A stretch of DNA of 64,000 bases from Thermosipho atlanticus DSM 15807 (GTDB lineage Bacteria; Thermotogota; Thermotogae; Thermotogales; Fervidobacteriaceae). This document shows positions 24,979 through 33,830 of this stretch, in pieces. The notes beneath the pieces are model-generated. The model saw only the letters and a program-made list of their open reading frames with translations, was not told where the DNA came from and did no database searches. Made by a program: the position numbers and the translations under genes. The DNA lies in NCBI RefSeq assembly GCF_900129985.1, contig NZ_FQXN01000004.1, positions 148,798-212,797 of the forward strand, given 5' to 3'. Position 1 is the first letter of the stretch. Each line of letters begins with the position of its first letter.

Positions 24979-25615
24979 TGTCACTCTTCTCCTTTTTTAG
25001 TGTACTATGAACAATTCTGTACACTGCACAATCCCCGATTATTTCACTTTTATCGTGAGTTACGTGAATACAAATTAGATTATATTCCTGACATAACTGG
25101 TGTAGCAATTCCAAAATTTCCATCTTTATATCCTGATCCAACGCTGATAAAGGTTCATCAAGTAATAATATTTTTGGTTTGGTTACTAGTGCCCTTGCTA
25201 AAGCAACTCGCTGTTTTTCCCCGCCAGATAAATTTTGGACTTTTCTATTTAATATATGTGAAATATTGAACCTGTTTACGATATAGTTGAAAAATGTTGG
25301 ATCTTTAATTTTTTTCATTTTTAAGCCAAATTCTATGTTTTTTTTGACATTTAAATGTGGAAATAAATGATAATTTTGATACATAAAACCTATATTTCTC
25401 TTTTCAGGCGGAAGAATCGAAATATCTTGGTTATTAAATAATATTTTACCAGTCTTTAGAGTAACAAATCCAGCAATGGCTTCAAGTAACAATGTTTTCC
25501 CCGAACCAGTAGGTCCTAATATATAAACGTATTCACCTGGATTTACTTTTAAATTATTTACATAAAGTTTGAAATTACCAACTTCAATTTTTAAATTTTG
25601 AATTTGTAATTCCAA
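24950..25615 (-). CDS. wtpC: Tungstate/molybdate ABC transporter ATPase
   Basis: A 221-residue ATPase: Walker A GPTGSGKT (about 34-41), Q-loop MYQNYHLFPHL, signature LSGGEKQR (about 123-130), Walker B ILLLDEPLSALD, H-loop VTHDKSE. It is short because the C-terminal molybdate-regulatory TOBE domain of long ModC/WtpC forms is missing, so metal-dependent self-inhibition is not expected. It overlaps wtpB by 29 nt. Confidence 0.9.
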   Translation of the reverse strand: MELQIQNLKIEVGNFKLYVNNLKVNPGEYVYILGPTGSGKTLLLEAIAGFVTLKTGKILFNNQDISILPPEKRNIGFMYQNYHLFPHLNVKKNIEFGLKMKKIKDPTFFNYIVNRFNISHILNRKVQNLSGGEKQRVALARALVTKPKILLLDEPLSALDQDIKMEILELLHQLCQEYNLICIHVTHDKSEIIGDCAVYRIVHSTLKKEKSDNVQVPSYDY

Positions 25616-25616
25616 T

Positions 25617-26537
25617 TTAGAACCCCCATATTTCTTTCAACTCTTCTGGTAAGTTATCAGGATTATCTACCAATACGAACAGTTCCATACCATTTTCTTT
25701 GAAAATTTTTCTTCCTTTATCTGAATACATAAATTTTACAAATTCAATTGCCGCTTTTTTGTTTTGGGCATTTTTGAGAATAGTAAAGCTAAAATTGATG
25801 GGTTTACCAAAAATTTTCATGGGATTACCATCTTTACCTGGTACTTCTACGGATACTTTCTTATAATTTTCTTTATATTCATCTGAAGAGAGATTAATTT
25901 CATCAGGAAGTTCTAAGTACTTTAGATTATATTGAAAGGCAACAGATTTATACAAAAATGCATAATCTAATTCACCTGCTTCCAGGTATGCAACAAGATC
26001 AATTGATTTTTTAAGGATAAATTTATTTTTTGCATTTATAAATTTTTCAAATAACTCATTTTTTGAATAAAAATCTTCAGCTAACTTCATTACCATCAAC
26101 GTTCTATATCCTGCAGGATCTAGATCAGGATTTGAATGGCCAAATAAGACTCCTTTTTTGAAAATTATTTCATACCAGTTATTTTTGTTTATTAAATCAC
26201 AGTATTTTGACTTGTTCGTGTATGCAAGAACGATACTATTGTTGGAAAATACCACATTGTAATTTGCATAATGATCATAAAGAAATTCAGGTATTATAGT
26301 ATAATCTGCTACAAAGGCAAGATCAGCTATTTGATGTAACTCAGTTATTTTCCTTGCAACAACTAAGCTACCTGCTGCTACTAGTTTTACATCTATTTTT
26401 GGATATTCTTGTTCAAATGCCTTTGAAAGTTCGTGAAGAACATTTGTTAATGAACCTGCATGAAAAATTATCAGGTCTTCTGCGTAAATATTTAATATTA
26501 CAAAGAATAATAACAGTAAAATAACACTTTTCTTCAT
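25617..26537 (-). CDS. wtpA: Tungstate/molybdate-binding protein WtpA
   Basis: A 306-residue secreted protein with a signal peptide (KKSVILLLLFFVILNIYA). FHAGSLTNVLHELSKAFEQ, the AGSLVVARKI segment, FGHSNPDLDPAGYRTLMVMKLAE and YLELPDEINLSSDEY follow the WtpA/class III ModA pattern known from archaea. Such proteins bind tungstate very tightly. There is no lipobox, so it is probably periplasmic. It overlaps the MOSC gene by 4 nt. Confidence 0.93.
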   Translation of the reverse strand: MKKSVILLLLFFVILNIYAEDLIIFHAGSLTNVLHELSKAFEQEYPKIDVKLVAAGSLVVARKITELHQIADLAFVADYTIIPEFLYDHYANYNVVFSNNSIVLAYTNKSKYCDLINKNNWYEIIFKKGVLFGHSNPDLDPAGYRTLMVMKLAEDFYSKNELFEKFINAKNKFILKKSIDLVAYLEAGELDYAFLYKSVAFQYNLKYLELPDEINLSSDEYKENYKKVSVEVPGKDGNPMKIFGKPINFSFTILKNAQNKKAAIEFVKFMYSDKGRKIFKENGMELFVLVDNPDNLPEELKEIWGF

Positions 26538-26989
26538 GCGCTTTGTTCCTCCTCAAGGTAGAATATAACTTCATCGTTGATTTTTATTTCTCCTCCTTTA
26601 ATCACTTTCAAAAATATTCCTTCAATTGGCATTATACATTTCCCTATTTTTTTGGAAATAGCACAAGACAGGTGACATTTTTTGCCAATTTGGGTAATTT
26701 CAAGTAAGGCATTGCCTATTTTGACCTTAGTTCCAATGGGGAACTTGTGAATTTCCCCGTTTTTAATTGTAATGTTCTCTGCGAAATCTCCATAATTTAT
26801 TTCATAACCATATTTTCTCATCTTTTCAATACTTTCAGCTGAAAGCATCGATATTTGTCTGTGCCAATTCCCGGCATGGGCATCACCAATTATGCCCCAA
26901 TTTTCTTTTAATATAGCTTTATCAACTGGTTTTTTTGTTTCACCTTTCTTTTCGGATATATTGATAGAAATAATATAGCTTTTGAACAA
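26534..26989 (-). CDS. MOSC domain protein
   Basis: A 151-residue protein. GDAHAGNWHRQISMLSAESI, GDFAENITIKNG, GTKVKIGNALLEITQIGKKCH and the Cys-containing end (CIMPIEGIFLKV) match the MOSC domain, which handles molybdenum cofactor sulfur or cofactor transfer and is often fused or adjacent to Mog/MoaB. It begins with TTG behind GGAGGGAG and is the first gene of the wtp-moa operon. Confidence 0.9.
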   Translation of the reverse strand: MFKSYIISINISEKKGETKKPVDKAILKENWGIIGDAHAGNWHRQISMLSAESIEKMRKYGYEINYGDFAENITIKNGEIHKFPIGTKVKIGNALLEITQIGKKCHLSCAISKKIGKCIMPIEGIFLKVIKGGEIKINDEVIFYLEEEQSA

Positions 26990-27143
26990 GATACTCCCTC
27001 CAAATTAAAAATTTCCTTTTTACTATTATATCACTGTATTGTTTATCAAAAATAGGTGTTTTTTGTAGAAAAACAATTATAGTATAATTATTTTAAACAT
27101 TTTCCTGAATACTTAAAGATATTCAACAAAAGGAGGTTATCAT

Positions 27144-28376
27144 ATGAAAGATAGATTTCACACATTTATTCCGAGGTTGAAGGTATACAGTGATTTTTTT
27201 GATAAATTAGTGGTTAGAACGAAAGTTTTGGAGCTAGGTACAGAGGAAATCCTTGGATATGCAAGTGCTGAAGATGTATATTCACCTGAAAATTTACCAG
27301 GTTTTGATAAATCTACAGTTGATGGTTATGCAGTTATTGCTGAGAATACTACTAATGCAAATAAAAGCACACCGGTAGTTTTAAAAGTTGTAGGAGAAAT
27401 TTATATGGGAGAAGAATTTAAGGAAGAAATAAGTTCAGGAGAATGTGTTAGGATTCCAACAGGTGGAATGTTACCTAAAGGTGCAAATGCTTGTGTAATG
27501 ATTGAAGATACTAAAGAATTTAATGGAAACGTTGAAATATATAAACCAGTTGTTTCAGGTGAGAATGTTATAAAAAAAGATAAAGATGTGAAAAAAGGAA
27601 GTTTGGTAGTAAAAAAAGGGGAAACGATAAATATTGGACATATACATAATTTACTGAGTTTGGGTATTACAAAAGTAAAAGTTTTCAAAAAACCATCTGT
27701 TTGTATAATTCCAACGGGAGATGAAATAATTGAACCTTCGGAGAAAAGGATAAAAACTCAAATTAGAGATGGTAATTCATATGCGTTAATGGCTTGGTTG
27801 AAAAGTCTTGGTTATGATGTAAGGAAATATAAAGTAGTTAAGGATGATCCGGAAGAATTTAAAGAAGCGGTAAAATGGGGACTTGAAAACGGAGATGTTG
27901 TAGTTCTTTCAGGTGGTAGTTCTGTAGGGGCTAGAGATTATGCATTATCAACAATCGAATATTTTGGAGAAGTTTTGTTTAGCGGAGTTCAAGTAAAACC
28001 TGGGAAGCCAGTTATATTTGGTAAAACTGATAAGAAGTTGATATTTGGATTACCTGGAAATCCTACTTCCTTTATTGTTAGTTCTTATCTTTTCTTAATT
28101 CCGGTTTTGAAGAAAATTTCTGGACATGAAGATTTTTTACCAAAACTGACCTGTTATGTAAGAGTTACAGAAGATATACCCAATACTTCTGGAAGGGAAA
28201 AATTTGTGTTTGTAAAATTAAGAAATGAAGGTAATGAGATATTAGCTCAACCGATTTTCGGAGAGTCGGGAATTGCTTCACCAATGAAATTTGCAGATGG
28301 ACTTATTAGAATTCCTTTAAATAAGGAAATTATTTATAAAAATGAAATATGCGAATTTTATTCATGGAGAAGTTAG
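27144..28376 (+). CDS. moeA: Molybdopterin molybdenumtransferase MoeA
   Basis: A 410-residue MoeA that inserts molybdate or tungstate into adenylylated molybdopterin. LPGFDKSTVDGYAV, PTGGMLPKGANACVMIEDT, the MoCF domain with PTGDEI and LSGGSSVGARDY, GVQVKPGKP and GLPGNPTS are present. It is divergent from the MOSC-wtp-moa operon with an AAAGGAGG ribosome site, so the cluster covers uptake, pterin synthesis and metal insertion; moaD/moaE are not in the window. Confidence 0.96.
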   Translation: MKDRFHTFIPRLKVYSDFFDKLVVRTKVLELGTEEILGYASAEDVYSPENLPGFDKSTVDGYAVIAENTTNANKSTPVVLKVVGEIYMGEEFKEEISSGECVRIPTGGMLPKGANACVMIEDTKEFNGNVEIYKPVVSGENVIKKDKDVKKGSLVVKKGETINIGHIHNLLSLGITKVKVFKKPSVCIIPTGDEIIEPSEKRIKTQIRDGNSYALMAWLKSLGYDVRKYKVVKDDPEEFKEAVKWGLENGDVVVLSGGSSVGARDYALSTIEYFGEVLFSGVQVKPGKPVIFGKTDKKLIFGLPGNPTSFIVSSYLFLIPVLKKISGHEDFLPKLTCYVRVTEDIPNTSGREKFVFVKLRNEGNEILAQPIFGESGIASPMKFADGLIRIPLNKEIIYKNEICEFYSWRS

Positions 28377-28463
28377 TTTTTGCGATTTATTTTACAAATT
28401 TTATTTTGATAAAATAATAATATATGATTTTTGATTAATACATCTTACAAGGGAGGGATAGTT

Positions 28464-29213
28464 ATGAAAAAATGGGTTGCTTTGTTTGTTGCAGTGTTAA
28501 TTATTGGAACTATTTTTTCTGGAACACTTGCTGAAATAAAAGAAAGAGGAAAACTTATTATCGGAACAGAGCCAACATTTCCGCCATTTGAATATGTAAA
28601 CGAAAAAAATGAAATAGTCGGATTTGATATTGATATTGCTCAAAAAATAGCCGATGAACTTGGAGTGGAACTTGAAATTGTGAATCTTCCTTTCGATTCC
28701 TTGATTCCAGCATTAATGTCCGACAAGATTGATTTAATAGTTGCTGGAATGACGATTACTGAAGAAAGGGCAAAAGTTATTGATTTTTCAATACCTTACT
28801 TTAATGCAAATCAGGCAATTGTTGTGAGAGGAAATGAAGGATTTATGCCCGCAACATTGGAAGATCTTAAAGGAAAGAGAGTAGCAGTACAGCTTGGTAC
28901 AACGGGAGATCTTGTTGTATCAGATATAAAAGAAATAATGGTAACAAGATTTCAAAAATTTACAGATGCCTTTTTGGAATTACAAAACAAAAGAGTTGAT
29001 GCTGTAGTGCTCGATGAAGCAGTTGCCAATGCATATGTAAAGACGTTTCCAAAATTTGTTGTTTCCGCTATTATTGATACAGGAGAAAAATATGGAATTG
29101 GTGTAAAAAAGGGAAACACAGAATTACTTGAATTTGTTAACACCGTTGTTTCGAATCTTTTCAAAAGTCCGTATGATTTGTTAGTCGAAAAGTGGTTTGA
29201 GGAAACTAAATAA
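28464..29213 (+). CDS. Polar amino-acid ABC transporter, binding protein
   Basis: A 249-residue family 3 solute-binding protein with a signal peptide (KKWVALFVAVLIIGTIFSG). LIIGTEPTFPPFEYVNEKNEIVGFD is cut into its parts here: the GTEPTFPPFE and GFDIDIAQKIADELG motifs, then DLIVAGMTITEERAKVIDFS and VAVQLGTTGD. The ATG at 28464 with GGGAGGGAT is the start. It heads an operon with permease and ATPase, with a hairpin directly after it. The ligand is probably a polar or basic amino acid; specificity is not readable. Confidence 0.93.
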   Translation: MKKWVALFVAVLIIGTIFSGTLAEIKERGKLIIGTEPTFPPFEYVNEKNEIVGFDIDIAQKIADELGVELEIVNLPFDSLIPALMSDKIDLIVAGMTITEERAKVIDFSIPYFNANQAIVVRGNEGFMPATLEDLKGKRVAVQLGTTGDLVVSDIKEIMVTRFQKFTDAFLELQNKRVDAVVLDEAVANAYVKTFPKFVVSAIIDTGEKYGIGVKKGNTELLEFVNTVVSNLFKSPYDLLVEKWFEETK

Positions 29214-29214
29214 C

Positions 29215-29240
29215 ACAGGCAGCAGAGCTGCCTGTTTTTG
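29215..29240 (+). terminator. Hairpin after the amino-acid binding protein gene (partial terminator)
   Basis: ACAGGCAGC/GCTGCCTGT with loop AGA is followed by TTTTTG, 2 nt after the stop. Because permease and ATPase follow at 29264 with no clear promoter, it probably lowers read-through and so gives more binding protein than membrane parts. Confidence 0.7.
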
Positions 29241-29263
29241 TTAAAGAAAGGGGTTGTAATAAT

Positions 29264-29914
29264 ATGGAAGCAGTATCGGTTGTATTTGAGAATTTACCTT
29301 TTCTTTTATTAGGAGCCTGGGATACTTTAAAACTTACTTTTTTTGCTGTTTTAATTGGACTTATCATTGGAACTTTTATAGGAATGGGAAGGCTTTCTAA
29401 AATAAAAATTATAAATATTCCATCAACTGTATATGTTGAATTTTTAAGGGGGACACCTCTTTTAGTTCAAATATCCATAGTCTATTTTGGTCTTCCTCAA
29501 CTTGGTATTCAACTACAAGCTTATCCAGCTGCAATTGTGGCTCTTGGTTTGAACAGTGGAGCGTATATTGCTGAAATTGTAAGGGCAGGAATCCAATCAA
29601 TTTCAAAAGGTCAATATGAAGCCGCGAGATCCTTGGGACTTTCACATTGGCAATCTATGAAATATATTATACTTCCTCAAGCTTTCAAAAATATATTGCC
29701 GGCACTTGGCAATGAGTTCATAACACTTACAAAAGACAGTTCTCTTGCTTCTGTTATTGGAGTTACAGAACTAATGAGAAGGGGACAGTTTGTAATAACG
29801 AGAACATTTCAAACTTTTTCTATATATTTTGGAATTGCCGTTATCTACTTTATAATGACATTTACAATTTCTAGAATAGTAAGATACGTAGAAAAAAGGA
29901 TGGCGGTAGCATGA
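29264..29914 (+). CDS. Polar amino-acid ABC transporter, permease
   Basis: A 216-residue HisM/GlnP-type permease. [19 protein letters not shown] at the start, the [11 protein letters not shown] motif (about 64-74), [12 protein letters not shown] and the EAA loop [17 protein letters not shown] (about 120-136) are typical. About five helices. It follows the binding protein and overlaps the ATPase gene by 4 nt. Confidence 0.94.
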   Translation: MEAVSVVFENLPFLLLGAWDTLKLTFFAVLIGLIIGTFIGMGRLSKIKIINIPSTVYVEFLRGTPLLVQISIVYFGLPQLGIQLQAYPAAIVALGLNSGAYIAEIVRAGIQSISKGQYEAARSLGLSHWQSMKYIILPQAFKNILPALGNEFITLTKDSSLASVIGVTELMRRGQFVITRTFQTFSIYFGIAVIYFIMTFTISRIVRYVEKRMAVA

Positions 29915-30654
29915 GTGGACAAGGAAATGTTGTTCTTGAAGTTAGAGATTTACACAAGAGTTTTGGACATTTGAATGTTTTGAATGGAATAAATTTGAAA
30001 ATAGAAAAGGGAGAAACAATAGTTATAATTGGACCTAGTGGTGGAGGAAAGAGTACTTTTTTAAGGTGTATAAATCATCTTGAAGATTATCAAAAGGGAG
30101 AGATAATCTTTTTGGGGCAAAAAATAGATAGGCACACTACGAATTTAAATGAAATAAGGACAAAAATAGGAATGGTATTTCAGCATTTTAATTTGTTTCC
30201 TCATATGTCAGTTTTAGAAAATCTAATTCTTGCACCCACAAAAGTGAAAAAAATTCCTGAAAAAGAAGCTATAGAAAAAGCAAAAAAGATTTTAGAAAGA
30301 GTAGGTCTTATAGAGAAAATTGAAGCATATCCAGATAACTTATCGGGAGGCCAAAAACAGAGAGTTGCAATCGCAAGAGCTTTGATGATGGAACCTGTTC
30401 TTATGCTTTTTGATGAACCAACATCTGCACTTGATCCAGAACTTGTCGGTGAAGTTTTGGAAGTTATGAAGGATCTTGCAAGATCTGGGATGACGATGAT
30501 TGTGGTAACTCACGAAATGGGATTTGCAAAAGAGGTGGCAGATAGAATAATATTTATTGATAAAGGGGTAATAGTGGAAGAAGGAACACCAGATGAGATT
30601 ATGAAAAACCCAAAGAATCAGCGAACCAAAGAATTTTTAAGACATATTTTATAA
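29911..30654 (+). CDS. Polar amino-acid ABC transporter, ATPase
   Basis: A 247-residue GlnQ/HisP-type ATPase: Walker [10 protein letters not shown] (about 41-49), [10 protein letters not shown]-loop, signature LSGGQKQR, Walker [17 protein letters not shown]-loop [12 protein letters not shown] overlap with the permease. A terminator follows at 30654. Confidence 0.95.
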   Translation: MSGQGNVVLEVRDLHKSFGHLNVLNGINLKIEKGETIVIIGPSGGGKSTFLRCINHLEDYQKGEIIFLGQKIDRHTTNLNEIRTKIGMVFQHFNLFPHMSVLENLILAPTKVKKIPEKEAIEKAKKILERVGLIEKIEAYPDNLSGGQKQRVAIARALMMEPVLMLFDEPTSALDPELVGEVLEVMKDLARSGMTMIVVTHEMGFAKEVADRIIFIDKGVIVEEGTPDEIMKNPKNQRTKEFLRHIL

Positions 30655-30687
30655 AAAAAGGCAGGTTTTAAACCCTGCCTTTTTATT
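30655..30687. terminator. Bidirectional terminator between two convergent ABC operons
   Basis: AAAAAGGCAGG/CCTGCCTTTTT with a short TTTTAAAC loop, ending in T runs on both strands. It overlaps the last base of the sugar permease stop region on the minus strand. Confidence 0.88.
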
Positions 30688-31495
30688 AACCTTTAACTGA
30701 ACCTGCAAGAAGTCCTCTAATGAAGTATTTTCCGAGAAGAATGTATACTATTAAAGTAGGTAGAGCGGTTAAAAGAGCTCCTGCCATCTGAACATTCCAT
30801 TCAATAACTTGACTTCCCGCAAGATTAACCAAAGCAACAGTTACAGGTTGTTTATCAGGGCTACTGGTAACAGTTACTGCAAATAAGAATTCATTCCAAA
30901 TATTTGTAAATTGCCAGATTATAACCACTACAAATGCTGGGATTGAGATGGGAAATAAAACTTTGGTGTAAGTTTTAAAAAATCCTGCACCATCCATGTA
31001 TGCTGCTTCTACAAGTTCATTGGGTACTTCACTGTAGTAGTTTCTAAAAATAAGTGTGGTGATGGGTATTCCGTATACTACATGAACTAAGATTAAACCG
31101 GGAATGGTGCCGTATAACTTTATACTTTGTAAGAACCTAATTAACGGGAATAATATACTTTGATATGGAATAAACATTCCAAAGAGTATTATTGCAAAAA
31201 CAAGGTTTGCGTATTTAAACTTTATTTTTGAAAAAACATATCCGTTTATTGAACCAATAAACGAAGAGATTATAGTAGCTGGAATCGTAAGATAAAAACT
31301 ATTTTTTAAATTTGGCCCAAGTTTTTGAAATGCTTTTATAAAGCCACTTAGTGACCAATCTTTAGGTAACTTCCACATGTCTGACATACCAATTTCTTGC
31401 AAAGGCTTAAAAGTAGTAGCAAGAAGCACGTAAAGAGGAATAAGTATGTACACAGAAATAAGAATTAGAAAAAAATAGGTGATTATTTTCCTCAT
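30686..31495 (-). CDS. Sugar ABC transporter permease (MalG type; probable glucose importer)
   Basis: A 269-residue permease with six helices. The EAA loop is ELVEAAYMDGAGFFKTYTKVLFP (shown by EAAYMDGAGF, about 160-170) and the protein ends with GLLAGSVKG, the usual CUT1 ending. It overlaps the upstream permease by 4 nt. Specificity follows from the binding protein at 32477, which resembles glucose-binding proteins. Confidence 0.92.
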   Translation of the reverse strand: MRKIITYFFLILISVYILIPLYVLLATTFKPLQEIGMSDMWKLPKDWSLSGFIKAFQKLGPNLKNSFYLTIPATIISSFIGSINGYVFSKIKFKYANLVFAIILFGMFIPYQSILFPLIRFLQSIKLYGTIPGLILVHVVYGIPITTLIFRNYYSEVPNELVEAAYMDGAGFFKTYTKVLFPISIPAFVVVIIWQFTNIWNEFLFAVTVTSSPDKQPVTVALVNLAGSQVIEWNVQMAGALLTALPTLIVYILLGKYFIRGLLAGSVKG

Positions 31496-32412
31496 CTTTT
31501 TTCACCTCTCAGACTGGTGACAAGGTATGGTACGATTACTACTGCAACAAGTAAAAGCATAATAATCGCGATTGCGGAACCTAATGCATATCTATTGCTT
31601 CTAAATGTTAATTCGAACATGTATATTGCAGGGACATCAGTTACGAAATTTGGGCCACTACCGGTCATTGCAAATACAAGATCAAATATTTTTAATGAGA
31701 TATGTCCCAATATTATTAAAGCACTTAAAGTAATTGGTGTAAGGAGTGGCATTTTAATTTGCCAGAATATTTTCCAGTTGGAGGCTCCATCAACTTTTGC
31801 AGCTTCGATAATATCATCAGGAATACCTCTAAGTCCTGCTAGGTACATTGCCATAGTATAACCAGATAATTGCCATATTGCTGCGATAATAACAGGAATG
31901 AGGGCAAGATTAAACCTTCTTAGAGAATCAGTCGAGGTATACCAACCCCACATCAAGTTATCAAGTCCCAATTTATGAAATAAAAGGTTTAGACCTTGTG
32001 GGTTGTTAGGAAGAGTTCCTGGAGCAAATATCCAACTCCAAACGGTACCTGTAACAACAAATGAAATAGCCATTGGAAAAAGAAAGAGGTTTTGGAAAAT
32101 TCTGGAGCTTTTTAAACCTCTATCAACCAAGATAGCCATTAAAATTCCAAGTGCAATTGTACCGAAAAGGAAAAATATTGTGAAAAATAAAGTGTTCCAG
32201 AGATCAATCTGAAATCTTGTATCTTGAAACAACCTAATATAATTTCTCAAGCCTACAAATTTGTATTCACCTCTTAAAAGTGCCGAAAAGCTATTCCAAT
32301 TTGAAAAAGAAACTCTTAATGTCCATGAAATAAAGCCATATACAAATATTGCGATTGCAATTATTGAGGGTGTTAAAACGGATATTCCTATAACAAGATT
32401 TTTCTTTTTCAA
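31492..32412 (-). CDS. Sugar ABC transporter permease (MalF type; probable glucose importer)
   Basis: A 306-residue permease with about six to seven helices and an EAA loop DDIIEAAKVDGASNWKIFW (about 195-215). It begins with TTG behind GGGGTGAAAG. The gene lies between the binding protein and the second permease. No ATPase is in the operon, so a shared MsmX-like ATPase encoded elsewhere is needed, as is common for CUT1 importers. Confidence 0.92.
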   Translation of the reverse strand: MKKKNLVIGISVLTPSIIAIAIFVYGFISWTLRVSFSNWNSFSALLRGEYKFVGLRNYIRLFQDTRFQIDLWNTLFFTIFFLFGTIALGILMAILVDRGLKSSRIFQNLFLFPMAISFVVTGTVWSWIFAPGTLPNNPQGLNLLFHKLGLDNLMWGWYTSTDSLRRFNLALIPVIIAAIWQLSGYTMAMYLAGLRGIPDDIIEAAKVDGASNWKIFWQIKMPLLTPITLSALIILGHISLKIFDLVFAMTGSGPNFVTDVPAIYMFELTFRSNRYALGSAIAIIMLLLVAVVIVPYLVTSLRGEKR

Positions 32413-32431
32413 AATCTTTCACCCCTTTATA

Positions 32432-32460
32432 AAAGCTGGGGCGGAAGATTCCGCCCCAAT
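32432..32460 (-). terminator. Hairpin after the sugar binding protein gene (partial terminator)
   Basis: GGGGCGGA/TCCGCCCC with a 4-nt loop; on the minus strand followed by AGCTTTTAT, a weak T run. It sits between the binding protein stop and the first permease, the same place as in the other two importer operons here. Confidence 0.6.
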
Positions 32461-32476
32461 TATGTTATTGAGATGC

Positions 32477-33724
32477 TTAATCTGTTACGTAACCATTATC
32501 ATCAGCAATCCAAAGAATTTCTTTAAATGTTTTGTCAACATTTTGTTCTGTAACGAAAATGTTAATTGCATCCATTAATGCTGTTGCAAAGGATTCTGGC
32601 GCTGCAGAACCGTGAATTATTGAAGGACATATTGTTTTGGTGGAGAAATCTTTCATTGACCATTGTAGGTAAATATCATATTTTGACTTATCTGCATCGA
32701 TTCTTGCGGGAATTGACCCCTTGATTGGGTTGAATATGTCTTGTGCTTCCACTGTTGCCAATAATTTTAACCATTTAATAGCATTTTCTCTGTGAGGAGC
32801 ATTTTTTGGAAGTCCGAAAGTATCGGAGACTAGCATGAACGCATTTTGGGTTCCAGGAAGAGCAAACCATCCAAAGTCTACTCCAGGTTTCCAACCAAGT
32901 GTTTTAAGATAACCTTCGGCCCAGTCCCCCATCATGTTTGCAAATGCTTTTCCCTCAAAAACAAGCCTTGTAGCATCTTGCCATGTAAGAGCAGAATGGT
33001 CAGAATTGACGTATTTCAATACGTCTTTCATAATTGCTAAAGCATTTTTAATTGCAGGATCGTTAAATGATGCTTCACCTTTCCAGAGTTTGTTGTATTT
33101 CTCTGGACCAAGCTCGGAAAGCATAATGCTTTCAAATAAGTGTAATGATGTCCACTTATTTTTGTCACCAAGGGCTATTCCCGTGTATCCCAATTTTTGT
33201 GCTTTATCAAGATACATCAAAAATTCTGCCCAAGTTGTTGGTTCCTTAGTCATTCCAATTTCTTTGGCAATTTTCTTGTTGTAGAATACCACATTTGCTC
33301 TGTGAACGTTCACGGGAATGGAATAAACTTCTCCTTTGTAGCTGACGATATCTATTAAGTCTTTTGGAAATTTGTCTAAAACGCCCATATCTTTCAATAT
33401 CCAGGTAATTGGTTCCATGAGTCCAGGAATTACATAAGTATCTGTTAATTCCATTCCGGCGTGTACTTGGAATGAATCTGGTGGATTTCCTCCGAGCATT
33501 CTTGTTTTTAAAACAGCTTTTGCATTTGTACCTGCCCCACCTGCAACTGCTGCATTAATGATTTCAACATCCGGGTAATATTTATGGAATAAATCAAAAA
33601 GCGCTAAAAGACCTTCTTCTTCCCCGCCACCTGTCCACCAACTGAAAATTTCTAAAGCATTTTCAGCGGCAAAAATGCTGAACGAAAAGATAATAACGGC
33701 AAGAACAATAACGAAACGTTTCAT
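32477..33724 (-). CDS. Sugar-binding protein of a CUT1 importer, probably glucose
   Basis: A 415-residue family 1 binding protein with a signal peptide (KRFVIVLAVIIFSFSIFA). The N-terminal EIFSWWTGGGEEEGL, AAVAGGAGTNAKAVLKTRML, GGNPPDSFQVHAGMEL and later SVPVNVHRANV and NPIKGSIPARID segments resemble glucose/galactose-binding proteins of Thermus-type importers, from memory. The ATG at 33724 has GGGAGGTG upstream; the frame open to 33874 overlaps the divergent MFS gene and is rejected. Confidence 0.88.
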   Translation of the reverse strand: MKRFVIVLAVIIFSFSIFAAENALEIFSWWTGGGEEEGLLALFDLFHKYYPDVEIINAAVAGGAGTNAKAVLKTRMLGGNPPDSFQVHAGMELTDTYVIPGLMEPITWILKDMGVLDKFPKDLIDIVSYKGEVYSIPVNVHRANVVFYNKKIAKEIGMTKEPTTWAEFLMYLDKAQKLGYTGIALGDKNKWTSLHLFESIMLSELGPEKYNKLWKGEASFNDPAIKNALAIMKDVLKYVNSDHSALTWQDATRLVFEGKAFANMMGDWAEGYLKTLGWKPGVDFGWFALPGTQNAFMLVSDTFGLPKNAPHRENAIKWLKLLATVEAQDIFNPIKGSIPARIDADKSKYDIYLQWSMKDFSTKTICPSIIHGSAAPESFATALMDAINIFVTEQNVDKTFKEILWIADDNGYVTD

Positions 33725-33830
33725 CTTTACACCTCCCTTTTGAGTGTTCAACGATATTATTTTATCACAAATCTTAGTTGAAATTACAAAACTATAAAGT
33801 GTATGATAAAATATCAGAAGAGGTGATTTT

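Noticed and set aside
26990..27143. Possible molybdenum-cofactor riboswitch before moeA or the wtp operon
   Set aside because: The 154-bp divergent gap is AT-rich and lacks the long GC-containing stems such a riboswitch needs.
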